The notes under the pieces: model-generated
What the model was told of the DNA's origin: nothing
The model's input: the letters and a program-made list of their open reading frames with translations, nothing else
Databases searched by the model: none
Part shown: positions 17,045 through 26,356 of the stretch, one piece after another
How the letters are laid out: each line of letters opens with the position of its first letter
Position numbering within the stretch: the first letter of the stretch is position 1
Program-made: the position numbers and the translations under genes
Source: Sphingobacteriia bacterium
GTDB taxonomy: Bacteria; Bacteroidota; Bacteroidia; Bacteroidales; UBA7960
DNA: 64,000 nucleotides
Assembly: GCA_011390575.1 (NCBI GenBank)
Contig: JAABSE010000006.1
Span: forward strand, 18,812 to 82,811
Reading direction: 5' to 3'

Positions 17045-18934
17045 CTACCTGATTATAACCTTGCGGGTTATAGTACTATTTCCTGTGCTGATGGTGAGGA
17101 AATAAATTCCGTCATCAATATGATCAAGATAAATTGTATGGGAGGATTTCTCCCCTGTATTGATGATCACCGGCGGAGTTAAAATCTGTCCTGTAATGCT
17201 ACTTAGTGTAACTTGCACCTTGTCTTTTACTTCTCCAAAATACACTTTGATGAAGTCCTGAGCCGGGTTGGGGTAAATATTAATGTTCTGTGATAGTTCG
17301 TGAGGGGTTTCAATATTTACCTCATCGGTAAAGTTGGCAAAGAGCATAACTTCTGCTTCGGGCATGGTAAACTGAAGATCTTTGTTAACCGAAACGATTT
17401 GTCCCAGGGTGTCGGTCCAGTTTTTAAAGCGAAAACCATCACTGGGAGTGGCAGAAAGATTCACATTCTCTGTTTCTGCAAAATACCCTGCACCCAATAC
17501 GGTGCCGGAAAGGGGCGGGTCAATTTCCACCACAACAAAATTGGTTATGGCATTGGGATCGTACCCAAAAAGTTGTTCGGGATTCTCATTATCCGGGTCA
17601 AGCCATGTCTTTAATTGTGTTTCCGGAGCATCTCCATTGGCCATCCAGTGGAGGTAAAACTTACCGTAAAAATCGGGTGAGGTTGGGTTGGAGCAACTGG
17701 CTCCGCCCCCTGTGAGGGTGCCGGCAATAAGTCCATGCTGGTCGAAAATAGGTGATCCCGAGGAGCCTCCTTCGGTAACCCCGTGCCCCGACTCGGTTTC
17801 TTCCCAAACCACGCTCCAGTATCCATTGGGCATGCCCCCGGTAAAGGTTCCCTGTTGGAGTGGGTTGGTATAGGTTGAAATCTTTTTGGCATCACCCGAG
17901 GGATGATGGATGCCCGTACCTGCCAGTGGATCGCGTGAAGAAACAGACCATCCGTTGAAATATGGATTCCAGTCAATGGGAACATCGTCATTGAGCAACA
18001 GGAGTTTGAAGTCTGTTCCCTGGCTGATGGGGGCTTTGGCTACTATCGACGCACCGGTAAGCATCCTGGTATTGGGCGTTCCTCCGCTATTTGGGCAGCC
18101 CGGGTATTCATAATTGAAATAAAACTGCCATGCCTGTAAATCGCTGCTGCTGGCACTGCTGCCACAGTGGTCAGAGGTTAAAAAATAGGGAGTAGCGTCA
18201 TTGAAAGTATTGTTTATCAGTGAACCCGTACAGTTATACCAGTTTGTTCCCTGGCGGAGCAGGATTCTTGCCACCCCGCGTTTCTGTTTCTGCCACATAT
18301 TTCCTTCCGGGCAATTTACATTCACGTTGCAATCTCCTGAGGATTTGGTGCCTTCGGTTGATGGCTCCAAAAAGGTGTCGTCGGTGAGATATATTATCTC
18401 ATCAATGGTAAAATCAGGTGCCTGGTTTATATTGGCATTTTGCGCATGATATTCGATGATCAATGTGGAAGTGGGTAAAATACGGGTTGAAAAATTACCG
18501 TGTGATGTATTGTTTGCCTGCGTGAATGCCCCTATGTGATGCTTTTTTGTGTCATCAAAAATAAACAATTTGTCATTTTCTTCTATGTGGAAGTCAGAAA
18601 ATACAATCCCCAAGGCTGTGGCTCCCGGAACGGTAATCATTACATGCCACAATACGCTGCCGTCGGGCAGCAGAGTAGGTTGTGCCCTTTGCGAAAATTT
18701 CTCATGCACAGGAATGGATACCCCTGCAAACATGGGGAATTCCTCACGGTAAACTTCCTTGTCAATCATGTTTTCGCTGAAATACACCTTAATGGGTTCA
18801 ATTTCAGGCAATGAAAGGCTATGAATCAGGGAGTAAGGTGTTTCATCCGTACTTAATTGAGCAAGCAATGGCTGTGTGGCCAGGAAAAAAAGAAGAAACA
18901 AAGTTCTGAAGGCCATTTGGGTGCTTCCTTTCAT
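17045..18934 (-). CDS. T9SS-exported serine endopeptidase, lysyl-endopeptidase-like (S1)
   Basis: A 629-residue secreted protease. An N-terminal signal peptide (LFLLFFLATQPLLA) precedes a propeptide of about 190 residues. The trypsin-like domain (about 205-440) has Cys-rich CTGSLINNT, SDHCG with the catalytic His, TDFKLLLLND with the Asp, and GGSSGSPIF with the Ser. This layout matches Achromobacter protease I and lysyl endopeptidases, which cut after Lys, though specificity is inferred. A repeat module about 460-540 (GYFAETENVNLSATP) is followed by a C-terminal T9SS sorting domain (IYPNPAQDFIKVYFG). A second ATG at 18916 would also give a good signal peptide. It lies downstream of the LacI gene on the same strand but has its own promoter box. 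Confidence 0.9.
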   Translation of the reverse strand: MKGSTQMAFRTLFLLFFLATQPLLAQLSTDETPYSLIHSLSLPEIEPIKVYFSENMIDKEVYREEFPMFAGVSIPVHEKFSQRAQPTLLPDGSVLWHVMITVPGATALGIVFSDFHIEENDKLFIFDDTKKHHIGAFTQANNTSHGNFSTRILPTSTLIIEYHAQNANINQAPDFTIDEIIYLTDDTFLEPSTEGTKSSGDCNVNVNCPEGNMWQKQKRGVARILLRQGTNWYNCTGSLINNTFNDATPYFLTSDHCGSSASSSDLQAWQFYFNYEYPGCPNSGGTPNTRMLTGASIVAKAPISQGTDFKLLLLNDDVPIDWNPYFNGWSVSSRDPLAGTGIHHPSGDAKKISTYTNPLQQGTFTGGMPNGYWSVVWEETESGHGVTEGGSSGSPIFDQHGLIAGTLTGGGASCSNPTSPDFYGKFYLHWMANGDAPETQLKTWLDPDNENPEQLFGYDPNAITNFVVVEIDPPLSGTVLGAGYFAETENVNLSATPSDGFRFKNWTDTLGQIVSVNKDLQFTMPEAEVMLFANFTDEVNIETPHELSQNINIYPNPAQDFIKVYFGEVKDKVQVTLSSITGQILTPPVIINTGEKSSHTIYLDHIDDGIYFLTISTGNSTITRKVIIR

Positions 18935-18974
18935 GGGCTGTATCTTAAGAAGGGAAAATATAGTTTGTCCAACA

Positions 18975-18982
18975 CAAATGTA
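18975..18982 (-). promoter_or_regulatory. Possible -7 box for the secreted protease
   Basis: On the minus strand this reads TACATTTG (TAnnTTTG), 40 bp before the protease start. A CAAA (minus-strand TTTG) lies about 25 bp further upstream, slightly longer than consensus spacing. Confidence 0.45.
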
Positions 18983-19017
18983 CGGGATTATTTGATGAGG
19001 AAAAAATCAAACCAATT

Positions 19018-20046
19018 TTATTTTGCCTTGATGGCTTTGGTTGAATTTCTCTTTTTGAGCTCGGGCTGAAATACCTTTATTCTTGATTTGAGTTCTGATT
19101 CGGGTTGGGATAGTCTTTCCAATAAAAGGTTCATGGCTTCCTGCCCCATTTGATAGCCCTGTTGCTCGAGGGTAGTAAGGGTGGGAAAAACCAGGTTGGC
19201 CACCGGATCGTCTCCAAATCCTGCCACTGAAATATTTTCTGGAATTCTGTAACCGTTCTCTCTTAATATGTGCATGGCAGTGATAGCTGTGGAGTCGTTA
19301 ACGGCAAAAACCCCGTCAATCTTATCTGCCATGGACAGAATGATATCTTTGTGTTCCAGCACTGTCTGGGGGGTATCGCATTTGAGCGCCAGCTCAGGAA
19401 CAAACGGGATATTATTGTCTTTGAGTGCCTGCATATAACCCTGCAGCCTCTCCTGTCCGATATGCAGGTGGGGCTGGGTTCCCAGGTGAAGAATTTTCCT
19501 GCAACCTGTTTCAATCAGGTGGGAAGTAATCAGTCTTGCACCGTTAAAATCGTCGGTGATTACCCTGTCGGTATCAATTTCCTTACAAACCCGGTCGAAA
19601 AAAACCATGGGTATCTGGCTGCGATATACCGAGAGGAAGTGACTGAAATCTTCGGTGCTTTTACTCATACAAACCAGCAGGCCATCTACCCGATGATCGA
19701 GTAATGCCTGCACATTCATTTCTTCACGCCCGAAATCTTCGTTGGATTGACAAATCATCACACGGTATCCTTTGCTGTAAGCAATGTCCTCTATTCCACT
19801 GATGATGGAAGAAAAAAAGTGATGAACAATTTCGGGAATAACAATACCAATGGTATGTGAAACCTGCTTTTTCAGGCTCAGGGCAAGCGCATTGGGTCGG
19901 TAATTCACCTTTGCTGCAAAGGCTTTGATTTTTTCTCTTGTCCCTTCGCTGATATCGGGATGGTCTTTCAGTGCCCTTGAAACAGTGGAGGGAGATACGC
20001 CTAATGCCTTGGCAATGTCGCTGATAGATGTAAGATGAGGCTTCAT
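19018..20046 (-). CDS. LacI-family transcriptional regulator
   Basis: A 342-residue regulator. The N-terminal helix-turn-helix (SISDIAKALGVSPSTVSRAL, residues about 6-25) and hinge helix (NYRPNALALSL) bind operator DNA. The rest is a periplasmic-binding-protein-like sugar sensor with the typical IGIVIPEI, VFFDRVCKEI and VAGFGDDPVANLVFPTLTTL segments. It is divergent from susCDE, and the 486-bp spacer holds GCAAACG half-sites including a perfect 14-bp palindrome, so it very likely controls that operon and perhaps itself. The effector sugar is not determinable from sequence; SusE-type neighbours suggest an alpha-glucan product. Confidence 0.94.
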   Translation of the reverse strand: MKPHLTSISDIAKALGVSPSTVSRALKDHPDISEGTREKIKAFAAKVNYRPNALALSLKKQVSHTIGIVIPEIVHHFFSSIISGIEDIAYSKGYRVMICQSNEDFGREEMNVQALLDHRVDGLLVCMSKSTEDFSHFLSVYRSQIPMVFFDRVCKEIDTDRVITDDFNGARLITSHLIETGCRKILHLGTQPHLHIGQERLQGYMQALKDNNIPFVPELALKCDTPQTVLEHKDIILSMADKIDGVFAVNDSTAITAMHILRENGYRIPENISVAGFGDDPVANLVFPTLTTLEQQGYQMGQEAMNLLLERLSQPESELKSRIKVFQPELKKRNSTKAIKAK

Positions 20047-20228
20047 AACAGAATGTGAAATTTGCTGGTTGAACAGTTTAAAATAAACCCTGCAACGAAA
20101 GCTATAAAAGTACGAAAAAAAGGGAGGGGGAGTTCATGTGTTTTAGAAAACTTTTTGCCAACACAAAAGCATAATAGTTGAATGCTTTTTCAGTTGAAAT
20201 TAAACAATGTTTTGCAAATTGATGTTAT

Positions 20229-20277
20229 GCAAACGAATTCGCAAAGCAAATCGCAAACGTTGTCGCAAACGTTTGCG
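20229..20277. promoter_or_regulatory. LacI-type operator cluster
   Basis: Three direct GCAAACG half-sites begin at 20229, 20253 and 20265 (spacing 24 and 12 bp). The last joins an inverted half to give the perfect palindrome CGCAAACGTTTGCG (20264-20277) with the central CG typical of LacI-family operators. It lies 218 bp before the lacI start and 256 bp before susC. Binding by the adjacent LacI protein is an inference. Confidence 0.75.
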
Positions 20278-20342
20278 GTAAAAAAACACGCCAATTTGTT
20301 GATAGTCAGGCGGAAAATATTAGCAAATCATGTTTTTTTTTA

Positions 20343-20350
20343 TACTTTTG
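20343..20350 (+). promoter_or_regulatory. -7 promoter box of the susCDE operon
   Basis: TACTTTTG matches TAnnTTTG, 66 bp after the operator palindrome, leaving an untranslated leader of about 175 nt. No TTTG at -33 is seen, which would fit a promoter needing activation. Confidence 0.5.
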
Positions 20351-20408
20351 CTTTTCACTGTTTTTAATCTTAAACTAACGAAAAATTAACAATTGTTTAA
20401 ACTTCAAT

Positions 20409-20463
20409 CCCGAAAGGGGAAAAATTCCTTTCAGGGTATTCAAACCTTCGGGTACATTTTTTT
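20409..20463 (+). promoter_or_regulatory. Leader hairpin with an alternative, terminator-like pairing
   Basis: CCCGAAAGG (20409-20417) can pair with CCTTTCAGGG (20427-20436), with one bulge. It can instead pair with CCTTCGGG (20445-20452), which is followed by TACATTTTTTT. The two pairings exclude each other. This resembles an attenuator in the susC leader, but the stems are short. Confidence 0.35.
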
Positions 20464-20532
20464 ATTATCAACTTACACAAACAAAAAACAACTTTAAATT
20501 AATCAATTTTATTAATCAAAAATCCAAACAAA

Positions 20533-23532
20533 ATGGTAAAGAAGATTGCCAGATTATTTGCATTGCTGCTTGTGGTTTTTAGTTTTGCAGCCCAGGGACA
20601 AACCGGCCGGATAACAGGTACGGTTGTAGACCGGGCAACAGGCGAAACCTTACCCGGCGCAAGTGTATTGGTGGAAGGAACAACCATCGGTACAGTAACC
20701 AACATGGATGGCCAGTTTGAGTTTAGTGCTCCTGCCGGCGACATCACACTTGTAGCTTCTTTCCTGGGATACGATCCCAGCAGAAGAGAAGTTAACCTGC
20801 CTGAGGGTGAAACCCTTTCCGTAACCTTCGAACTTTTTGCCGACATCACCATGCTGGAGGAGTTCATCGTTATCGGTTATGGAGTTCAGAAAAGAGAAGA
20901 TGCTACCGGTTCGGTGGCTGTAGTGGGGGAAGCTGAATTTAACCGGGGAAATATTACCACTCCCAGTGAACTGCTCATGGGTAAAATGGCCGGTGTACAA
21001 ATCACCTCCGGCGGCGGGGCTCCCGGTGCTGACGAAACCATCCGTATCCGTGGAGGCTCATCCCTTTCTGCTACCAATGATCCATTGGTGGTGATTGATG
21101 GCGTGCCTGTTGATAACAGAGGTATTGACGGGATGAGAAGTACGCTTAGTACCATCAATCCCAATGATATTGAAACATTTACCGTACTGAAGGATGCTTC
21201 TGCCACTGCCATTTATGGTTCAAGAGCTTCTAATGGTGTTATTATTATTACCACGAAAAAAGGTCAGGAAGGACAAGCTTTGCGTCTTGCTTATAATGGT
21301 ACATACTCCCTTTCTTCCAATACGCAATTGGTTGATGTACTGGGTGCTGACCAGTTTCGCAATCTGGTGAATGAAAGACATGGAAATAACCCGAATGTAT
21401 TGGATTTGCTGGGTGATGCCTCCACCGACTGGCAGAATCAGATTTATCGTGATGCTTTCGGACATGATCATAACGTAAGTGCTACCGGCGCACTCATGAA
21501 TGTTCCCTACCGTGCTTCCGTGGGATTTTCATCTCACGATGGTGTGCTGGATACTGACAACATGACCCGGATCACAGGTGCCATTAATCTGAGCCCCACT
21601 TTCCTGAATGACGATCTGAAAGTGAACCTGAATGCAAGAGGAGTAAACGTAAACAATACTTTTGCTGATAACGGTGCCATAGGTGCTGCAGTTATGTTCG
21701 ATCCTACACAACCGGTAACAACAGATAGTGAAGATTTTGGTGGATATTATGCCTGGACTACTGAATCAGGCCTCCCCAAGCCCGTAGCAACTTCCAATCC
21801 CGTTGCCTTGCTCCAGCTTCGCGAAGATATTTCAACAGTTAACCGTTTTATCGGTAATGCGCAGTTGGATTACCGCCTTCCTTTTCTTCCAGAATTAAGA
21901 GCCAACCTCAACGTGGCTTACGACTATTCTAAGAGTGAAGGCGAAATCAATGTGCCTGACTATGCTGCATGGTCACTGGTAAGAGGTGGACAACGGCGTG
22001 TTTATGACCAGGAGAAGAAAAATGAATTGATTGATTTTTACCTGAACTACGTTACCGATATTCCTGCCTTGCAGAGTAGTCTTGATGTAATGGGGGGATA
22101 TTCCTGGCAGCATTTTTATGAAGGAAGTTCTGCTTTTGATACCAACCTTGAAAACAACCTGGGGCAACAACTGGGACTGAATGATGGTTATCGGGTATTT
22201 GCAGATACAGAAAGCAAACAGGAACTATATCTTCTTTCGTTTTTTGGTCGCTTGCAATACAATCTGATGGATCGCTATCTTTTGACTTTTACCGCAAGAA
22301 ATGATGCATCATCCCGCTTTGCCGAAGGCAACCAATGGGGCCTTTTCCCATCTGCTGCTTTTGCATGGAAAATAAAAGAGGAGAGCTTCATGCAAAATGT
22401 GGATGCGGTTTCAGAACTCAAGCTTCGTTTGGGTTGGGGTATTACAGGTCAACAGGATATTAGTGATGATTTTTATCCTGCTCTGCCCCGTTATGCAAGA
22501 AACATCCAGGGTGCCTACTATTTCTTTGGAGACAGAAGAATATCCACTTTGCGTCCTTCAGGGTATGATCTTAACCTGAAATGGGAAGAAACCACCACTT
22601 ACAACATCGGTATTGATTATGGTTTTGCCAATGACAGGTTCAATGGTTCTATTGAATTCTATCAAAGAGAAACCAAAGATATGATCAACTTTATCACCAT
22701 TCCTGCCGGAACCAACCTGACCAATGCCATTTTTACCAATATTGGTAACATGGAAAACCAGGGTGTTGAATTTACCATCAATACACGTCCTGTCGTAACT
22801 TCTGATTTTGTCTGGAGATTGGGTTTTAATGCTACCTACAGTGAAACCGAAATCACCAAACTCACCATCTCAGAGGATCCTGAATACCTTGGTGATTTTA
22901 CAGGAGGCATTTCCGGGGGTGTTGGTAACAATATTCAGATTAATAGTGAAGGATTCGCGCCCAACTCCTTCTTTGTATACCAGCAGGTATATGATCAGGA
23001 TGGCAACCCCATTGAAGGATTGTATGTAGACCGAAACGGTGATGGACAAATTGATGATGAAGACCGTTACCATCATCAAAAGCCCACTGCCGATTACTAT
23101 CTGGGGTTGAACTCCTCATTTGAATATGGAGATTTAACTTTCTCATTTGCAGGTCGTGCCAATCTGGGCAATTTTATGTACAACAACGTAAGTTCTATGA
23201 ATGGAGAGTACAGTCGTTTGCATCGCCCCGAGGGACCTTACCTGAGCAATATCAGCTCCAGTGTTTTTAATACAAACTTTAACAGCGCAAGATATTTCTC
23301 TGATTATTACATCCAGGATGCCTCTTTCTTTAAAATGGACAACATTTCTGTGGCTTACAACTTCGGAAACCTGATTCCCGGAAACACCAGCCTCACAGCA
23401 TCCTTTACGGTACAAAATGCTTTCATCATCACCAAATATGATGGATTGGATCCTGAAATTGCCAACGGTATCGACAATAATTTTTATCCACGTCCGAGAA
23501 ATTTTGTACTGGGTTTAAGTCTTCAGTTGTAA
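20533..23532 (+). CDS. SusC-like TonB-dependent outer-membrane transporter
   Basis: A 999-residue SusC/RagA-family receptor that moves oligosaccharides across the outer membrane with its SusD partner. It has a signal peptide (residues 1-22) and a CarboxypepD_reg-like domain (about 25-105, GTVVDRATGETLPGASV). A TonB-box-like acidic stretch and the VIGYGVQKREDATGSV motif follow, then the plug (VIDGVPVDNRGIDG, DASATAIYGSRASNGVIIITTKKG) and the barrel, ending in a Leu/Phe-rich last strand. It is the first gene of susCDE (gaps 20 and 18 bp). The nearby LacI sites suggest sugar-responsive control. Confidence 0.96.
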   Translation: MVKKIARLFALLLVVFSFAAQGQTGRITGTVVDRATGETLPGASVLVEGTTIGTVTNMDGQFEFSAPAGDITLVASFLGYDPSRREVNLPEGETLSVTFELFADITMLEEFIVIGYGVQKREDATGSVAVVGEAEFNRGNITTPSELLMGKMAGVQITSGGGAPGADETIRIRGGSSLSATNDPLVVIDGVPVDNRGIDGMRSTLSTINPNDIETFTVLKDASATAIYGSRASNGVIIITTKKGQEGQALRLAYNGTYSLSSNTQLVDVLGADQFRNLVNERHGNNPNVLDLLGDASTDWQNQIYRDAFGHDHNVSATGALMNVPYRASVGFSSHDGVLDTDNMTRITGAINLSPTFLNDDLKVNLNARGVNVNNTFADNGAIGAAVMFDPTQPVTTDSEDFGGYYAWTTESGLPKPVATSNPVALLQLREDISTVNRFIGNAQLDYRLPFLPELRANLNVAYDYSKSEGEINVPDYAAWSLVRGGQRRVYDQEKKNELIDFYLNYVTDIPALQSSLDVMGGYSWQHFYEGSSAFDTNLENNLGQQLGLNDGYRVFADTESKQELYLLSFFGRLQYNLMDRYLLTFTARNDASSRFAEGNQWGLFPSAAFAWKIKEESFMQNVDAVSELKLRLGWGITGQQDISDDFYPALPRYARNIQGAYYFFGDRRISTLRPSGYDLNLKWEETTTYNIGIDYGFANDRFNGSIEFYQRETKDMINFITIPAGTNLTNAIFTNIGNMENQGVEFTINTRPVVTSDFVWRLGFNATYSETEITKLTISEDPEYLGDFTGGISGGVGNNIQINSEGFAPNSFFVYQQVYDQDGNPIEGLYVDRNGDGQIDDEDRYHHQKPTADYYLGLNSSFEYGDLTFSFAGRANLGNFMYNNVSSMNGEYSRLHRPEGPYLSNISSSVFNTNFNSARYFSDYYIQDASFFKMDNISVAYNFGNLIPGNTSLTASFTVQNAFIITKYDGLDPEIANGIDNNFYPRPRNFVLGLSLQL

Positions 23533-23552
23533 AACCATAAAAACAAAATAAG

Positions 23553-25139
23553 ATGAAAAAACTATTTAATATAATTGCTGTATTTATCAGTTCATCACTG
23601 TTGTTTACGGCGTGTTTGCAGGATTTGGATGTAGCTCCTATTGATCCAAATGAATCCACCCCGGACAGGGTGTATGATGATCCTGCGGCTTACGAAGAAG
23701 TGCTTGCCAAGCTATATGCCGGATTGGCCGTGTCAGGTCAGGAAGGACCTGCAGGACAAGGCGACATCAGTGGTATTGATGAAGGATTTGGTCAATACCT
23801 CAGAGCCTTGTGGTATCATCAGGTGCTCACCACTGATGAAGCGGTTATTGGCTGGGATGACCAGACCATCAAAGACTTCGTGTATCATGCATGGGGTTCC
23901 AATGATGTTTTCGTTACGGCTATGTATTCCCGTATATTTTACCAGATAGCCCTTGCCAATGAATATTTGCGTCAGACTACCGACGATTTGCTTAATGAGA
24001 GAGGCGTTGATGACCAGTTGAAGGCTCAAATCCAGGTTTACCGTGCTGAAGCGCGTTTCCTGAGAGCTTTGAGCTACTGGCATGCCCTTGACATCTTTGG
24101 CAATGTTCCCTTTGTAACCGAAGAAATGGCTGTGGGATCCATCCCTCCTGAGCAGATTCAGCGGGCAGATCTTTTTGTCTTTATTGAAGAAGAACTGCTG
24201 GCGATACTGCCGGAAATGGTTGAACCGCGGCAAAATGAGTATGGCCGTGCCGATAAAGCTGCTGCCTGGACTCTGTTGTCAAAACTTTATCTCAATGCAG
24301 AAGTTTACACCGGTACTCCCAGATGGGAAGGTGCATTGCAATATGCAGAGCTGGTAATCAACGAAGGAGGTTATACCCTTGAACCTAACTATGCATACCT
24401 GTTTAATGCCGATAACAATCCCATCCAGAACCCCGGTTTTAATGAAGTGATTTTTGCCGTTCGTTATGATGGTATCGAAACACAGACTTTTGGTGGTACC
24501 AACTTTATTATCCACGCTGCCATTGGAGGTAGTATGGATGCTGCTGATTATGGTATGGACGGCGGTTGGGGAGGCTTACGCACAACTTCCGGCCTCGTTG
24601 ATTTGTTTGCCGAAACTGATGGAAGACGGATGTTCTATGAGGATGGTCAGACAGTTGATATTCCTGATTTAGGAGAATTCACCAATGGATTAGCGGTGGT
24701 GAAATTTACCAATATCAAAAGAGACGGCACACCAGGTTCGAACCTTGCCCATGCTGATACCGATTTTCCGATATTCCGTTTGGCTGACGTTTATCTTATG
24801 TACGTCGAAGCTCATCTGAGAGGTGGAGGTGGAAATGCGGCACAGGCACTGGAGTATTTCAATGCGCTTCGTGTACGTGCTTTTGGCGATGCAACCAATA
24901 ATGTTTCCTCTTTGAGCCTCGACAGAGTGCTGGATGAACGTGCACGTGAATTGTACTGGGAAGGTCACAGAAGGACCGACCTGATTCGTTTTGGCAGGTT
25001 TACCGGTGGAGACTATGTTTGGCCCTGGAAAAACAATGTTGCTGAAGGGGGTGCTACCGATGAAAGGTACCAATTGTTCCCTATTCCCTCTGCCGACATT
25101 ACTGCCAATCCTAACCTAATTCAAAATGACGGTTATTAA
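23553..25139 (+). CDS. SusD-like glycan-binding lipoprotein
   Basis: A 528-residue RagB/SusD-family lipoprotein at the cell surface, capping the SusC channel. The signal peptide ends in a lipobox with the lipid-attached Cys in LFTACLQDL. TPR-like helices carry YRAEARFLRALSYWHALDIFGNVPFVTE, the SusD signature. The C-terminal RVLDERARELYWEGHRRTDLIRFGRF and LFPIPSADITANPNLIQNDGY are diagnostic of the family end. It starts 20 bp after susC. The ligand is not determinable from the sequence alone. Confidence 0.96.
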   Translation: MKKLFNIIAVFISSSLLFTACLQDLDVAPIDPNESTPDRVYDDPAAYEEVLAKLYAGLAVSGQEGPAGQGDISGIDEGFGQYLRALWYHQVLTTDEAVIGWDDQTIKDFVYHAWGSNDVFVTAMYSRIFYQIALANEYLRQTTDDLLNERGVDDQLKAQIQVYRAEARFLRALSYWHALDIFGNVPFVTEEMAVGSIPPEQIQRADLFVFIEEELLAILPEMVEPRQNEYGRADKAAAWTLLSKLYLNAEVYTGTPRWEGALQYAELVINEGGYTLEPNYAYLFNADNNPIQNPGFNEVIFAVRYDGIETQTFGGTNFIIHAAIGGSMDAADYGMDGGWGGLRTTSGLVDLFAETDGRRMFYEDGQTVDIPDLGEFTNGLAVVKFTNIKRDGTPGSNLAHADTDFPIFRLADVYLMYVEAHLRGGGGNAAQALEYFNALRVRAFGDATNNVSSLSLDRVLDERARELYWEGHRRTDLIRFGRFTGGDYVWPWKNNVAEGGATDERYQLFPIPSADITANPNLIQNDGY

Positions 25140-25157
25140 TCTCAAAAATTGATATCA

Positions 25158-26291
25158 ATGAAAAGATTATTCATAATATTTACTGTTTTCGTTGGGCTTG
25201 CTTTTATGGTGGCCTGCGAAAAAGAACAGGAGAATCCGGTACTTGATTTGAATGATATTGTACCGGCTGAATTGCTCAGTCCTCAATCAGGAGGTGATTA
25301 TGTTCTGCTTCAGGAAGAAGCCGAAGATACCCTCTTCAATATTAGCTGGAATGCGGCTGATTATGTAATGGAAGACATCCTTCCTCCCCGATATGCTATA
25401 GAGGTGGATATTGATGGAAATGATTTTGCCGCTCCTGCCACCGTGGCTACTCTAGATGATCTGGATTATGATTTAATAGTGAACAGGCTGAATGATGTCA
25501 GTGGTACTCTTGGGCTTGAACCCGATGTAAGTTCTGAGGTGAATATGCGCATTCGCTCATTTATTCCCGATACTTCTGATGACTTGATGCAGTATTCCAA
25601 TCATGTTACTTTCAGTATAACTCCTTTCGAGTTTGCTGTACCGCCTATTTATATCCTTGGAGATGGAACGCCTCCGGGATGGGATAATACCGGAGCGCTG
25701 GAAATGGAACATGTGGAAGAAGCTACCTATGCAATCGTAGTTGACCTCGGTGCCGGATTTCTGAAATTTATTTCGGTTCTTGGCCAATGGGCTCCGCAGT
25801 GGGGTACAGATGATAATCCCCCTACCATAGAGGAAGACGGAACCATTGAAGGTAACCTGGTTTACCGACCCACCGAAGCTGAGCCTGACCCTGCCGCTAT
25901 TCCTGTACCTGAAGAGCCGGGATCTTATCGTGTTGTTGCCGATACTCTCGGGTTAAAATACAGGATTGAGCCTACTGCTGAGAAAGTATTTCTTGTTGGC
26001 GATGTCGTGGAAGCTGGCTGGAATATCGGAGCTGCTGTAGAAATGACCAAAACAGCTCCCGGTAAATTTTACACCATGCTGGAACTGGACGGAACCGAAG
26101 GCTTGAGCCTGCAGTTTGCCGATGGCCAGACGAATCAGGCTACCCGCTGGGGTTCTGCATCTGATTATGCTCATGCCAGAAGCAAAATGGTAGAAAGCAA
26201 CAACCGCAAAGTACAATTGCCCGCAAAAGCAGGCACGTATAAACTGGAAGTGAATCTTGCTACCCAAAACTATCGTTTGATAAAACAATAG
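25158..26291 (+). CDS. SusE/SusF-like outer-membrane carbohydrate-binding lipoprotein
   Basis: A 377-residue lipoprotein with a lipobox at FMVACEKEQ. Residues about 25-145 form an SusE-type Ig-like domain (SPQSGGDYVLLQEE, with FNISWNAADY). Two starch-binding-like modules follow, at about 170-280 and 285-375, each beginning with an I/FLVGD-type strand (YILGDGTPPGWDNTG; FLVGDVVEAGWNIGA) and holding aromatic residues. In the Bacteroides starch system SusE and SusF bind starch at the surface. This suggests an alpha-glucan substrate here. The ATG at 25158 is chosen over a TTG three codons upstream. It is the last gene of the operon, followed by a terminator. Confidence 0.88.
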   Translation: MKRLFIIFTVFVGLAFMVACEKEQENPVLDLNDIVPAELLSPQSGGDYVLLQEEAEDTLFNISWNAADYVMEDILPPRYAIEVDIDGNDFAAPATVATLDDLDYDLIVNRLNDVSGTLGLEPDVSSEVNMRIRSFIPDTSDDLMQYSNHVTFSITPFEFAVPPIYILGDGTPPGWDNTGALEMEHVEEATYAIVVDLGAGFLKFISVLGQWAPQWGTDDNPPTIEEDGTIEGNLVYRPTEAEPDPAAIPVPEEPGSYRVVADTLGLKYRIEPTAEKVFLVGDVVEAGWNIGAAVEMTKTAPGKFYTMLELDGTEGLSLQFADGQTNQATRWGSASDYAHARSKMVESNNRKVQLPAKAGTYKLEVNLATQNYRLIKQ

Positions 26292-26320
26292 TTTTCAGGT
26301 AAGTTTAATTTCTGTCAAAT

Positions 26321-26352
26321 AAAAAAGGCCGGACATCTCGTTCGGCCTTTTT
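26321..26352. terminator. Bidirectional terminator after susCDE
   Basis: AAAAAAGGCCG (26321-26331) pairs with CGGCCTTTTTT (26343-26353) around an 11-nt loop, with an A-run on one side and a T-run on the other. It ends susCDE and could also stop leftward readthrough. Confidence 0.88.
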
Positions 26353-26356
26353 TAAT

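Noticed and set aside
20229..20277. CRISPR-like or iteron array
   Set aside because: Half-sites are 7 bp, irregularly spaced and beside a LacI gene; they fit operators, not iterons or CRISPR repeats.
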